From RU20A sp042610495 (GTDB lineage: Bacteria > Pseudomonadota > Alphaproteobacteria > Rhizobiales > Rhizobiaceae): a stretch of DNA of 64,000 nucleotides. This document shows positions 63,572-64,000 of the stretch, piece by piece. Under the pieces are notes generated by a model. It ran no database searches, was not told the origin of the DNA, and saw nothing but the letters and a program-made list of their open reading frames with translations. Every line of letters starts with the position of its first letter. Positions within the stretch are counted from its first letter, which is position 1. The DNA is taken from contig NZ_JBHGAP010000001.1 of the NCBI RefSeq assembly GCF_042610495.1, positions 806,001 through 870,000 on the forward strand, in the 5' to 3' direction. The translations under genes and the position numbers were made by a program.

Positions 63572-64000
63572 TCCCCCGTTTCTGCATCGAGCGGCCCGTC
63601 GCCACCACGCTTCTGGCCATCGGCGTCATGCTCGCCGGCATGGCCGCCTACCGCCTGCTGCCGGTCGCCGCCCTGCCGAAGGTGGATTTCCCGACCATCA
63701 GCGTTTCCGCCTCGCTGACCGGCGCCTCGCCCCAGACCATGGCGACCTCGGTCGCGACACCGCTCATCAAGCAGTTCCAGACCATTCCGGGCGTCAGCGA
63801 AATCAGCGCCACCAATTCGCTCGGCAATTCCAACATCGTGCTGCAGTTCGATCTCAACCGCAGCATCGATGCGGCAGCGGCCGACGTGCAGGCGGCGATC
63901 TCGTTTGCCAACCGGCAACTGCCTTCCAACATGACGACGCCGCCGAGCTACCGGAAGACCAACCCGGCCGATGCGCCGGTCATGCTGCTGGCCGTGCGCA
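63568..64000 (+). CDS. RND efflux permease (5' end; continues beyond window)
   Basis: The first 144 codons. N-terminus FCIERPVATTLLAIGVMLAG is the first membrane helix of AcrB/MdtB-like hydrophobe-amphiphile pumps, followed by periplasmic porter sequence (SLTGASPQTMATSVATPLIK, GVSEISATNSLGNSNIVLQF). It drives drug or metabolite export using the proton gradient. The ATG overlaps the adaptor stop (ATGA). Confidence 0.92.
   Translation, partial: MIPRFCIERPVATTLLAIGVMLAGMAAYRLLPVAALPKVDFPTISVSASLTGASPQTMATSVATPLIKQFQTIPGVSEISATNSLGNSNIVLQFDLNRSIDAAAADVQAAISFANRQLPSNMTTPPSYRKTNPADAPVMLLAVR

Overview
This window is core chromosome of an alphaproteobacterium, most likely a member of the Rhizobiaceae (Rhizobium, Agrobacterium, Ensifer, Shinella or a close relative). 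The reasons are the GC-rich coding sequence; a LexA box of the alphaproteobacterial GAAC-N7-GAAC type; the recA-alaS neighbourhood; a separate F0 ATP synthase operon with a b' subunit; a CtrA-type TTAA-N7-TTAA site; RIME-like intergenic repeats; and many rhizobial families (HlyU, DUF1489, DUF599, PAS_5, BTLCP peptidase). I see no prophage, insertion sequence, CRISPR array or rRNA operon. The only accessory-type module is a small HigBA-like toxin-antitoxin pair.

Layout. 0-9.4 kb: flavin reductase-like gene (cut by the window edge), nitroreductase, two unassigned genes, a methyltransferase, an acyltransferase, thrS, the toxin-antitoxin pair, a membrane GGDEF protein and a HlyU-family protein. 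9.4-15.1 kb: ilvA, trkH, a periplasmic protein, a CinA-like protein, wrbA and a DUF2188 protein. 15.2-17.7 kb: tRNA-Leu(UAA), SOS-controlled lexA, tRNA-Cys(GCA), two small unknowns and tRNA-Asn(GUU). 17.8-26 kb: a stress and lipid island of photolyase, FAD oxidoreductase, DUF1365 protein, CFA-type methyltransferase and MFS transporter, with an SDR and a ChrR-like anti-sigma factor on the other strand. 26.2-31 kb: cysteine synthase, AlaX editing protein, sulfurtransferase, GNAT and SleB-like hydrolase. 31.1-34 kb: atpI-atpB-atpE-atpG-atpF. 34.3-38.4 kb: ald with a divergent Lrp regulator, yidD, an IscU-like scaffold, folE and hisI. 38.6-43.9 kb: patatin, CBS protein, rhomboid, PAS and PilZ proteins, then an AT-rich gap and a BTLCP cysteine peptidase. 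44-49.5 kb: a membrane protein behind a CtrA box, a D-Ala-D-Ala carboxypeptidase with a SPOR domain, DUF1489, sdaA and a 33-residue membrane peptide. 49.8-55.1 kb: three membrane proteins, MerR regulator, mgtE and a peptide-deformylase-like protein lacking metal ligands. 55.1-55.7 kb: RIME-like repeats. 55.7-62 kb: alaS, SOS-controlled recA, psuK and psuG. 62-64 kb: an RND efflux adaptor and the start of its permease.

The strongest hidden signal is a recurring promoter-like pattern, TGATCC-N18-TA, in front of the photolyase operon, the ChrR-like gene and the SDR gene. TGATCC is the -35 element I recall for the singlet-oxygen sigma factor RpoE of Rhodobacter sphaeroides, whose anti-sigma factor is ChrR. 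The gene content also resembles the RpoE-dependent photolyase and membrane-lipid genes of that organism. A fourth copy lies upstream of folE. No rpoE gene is present here, so a partner sigma factor should be encoded elsewhere. A second notable observation is the deformylase-like protein, which has lost two of the three metal ligands.
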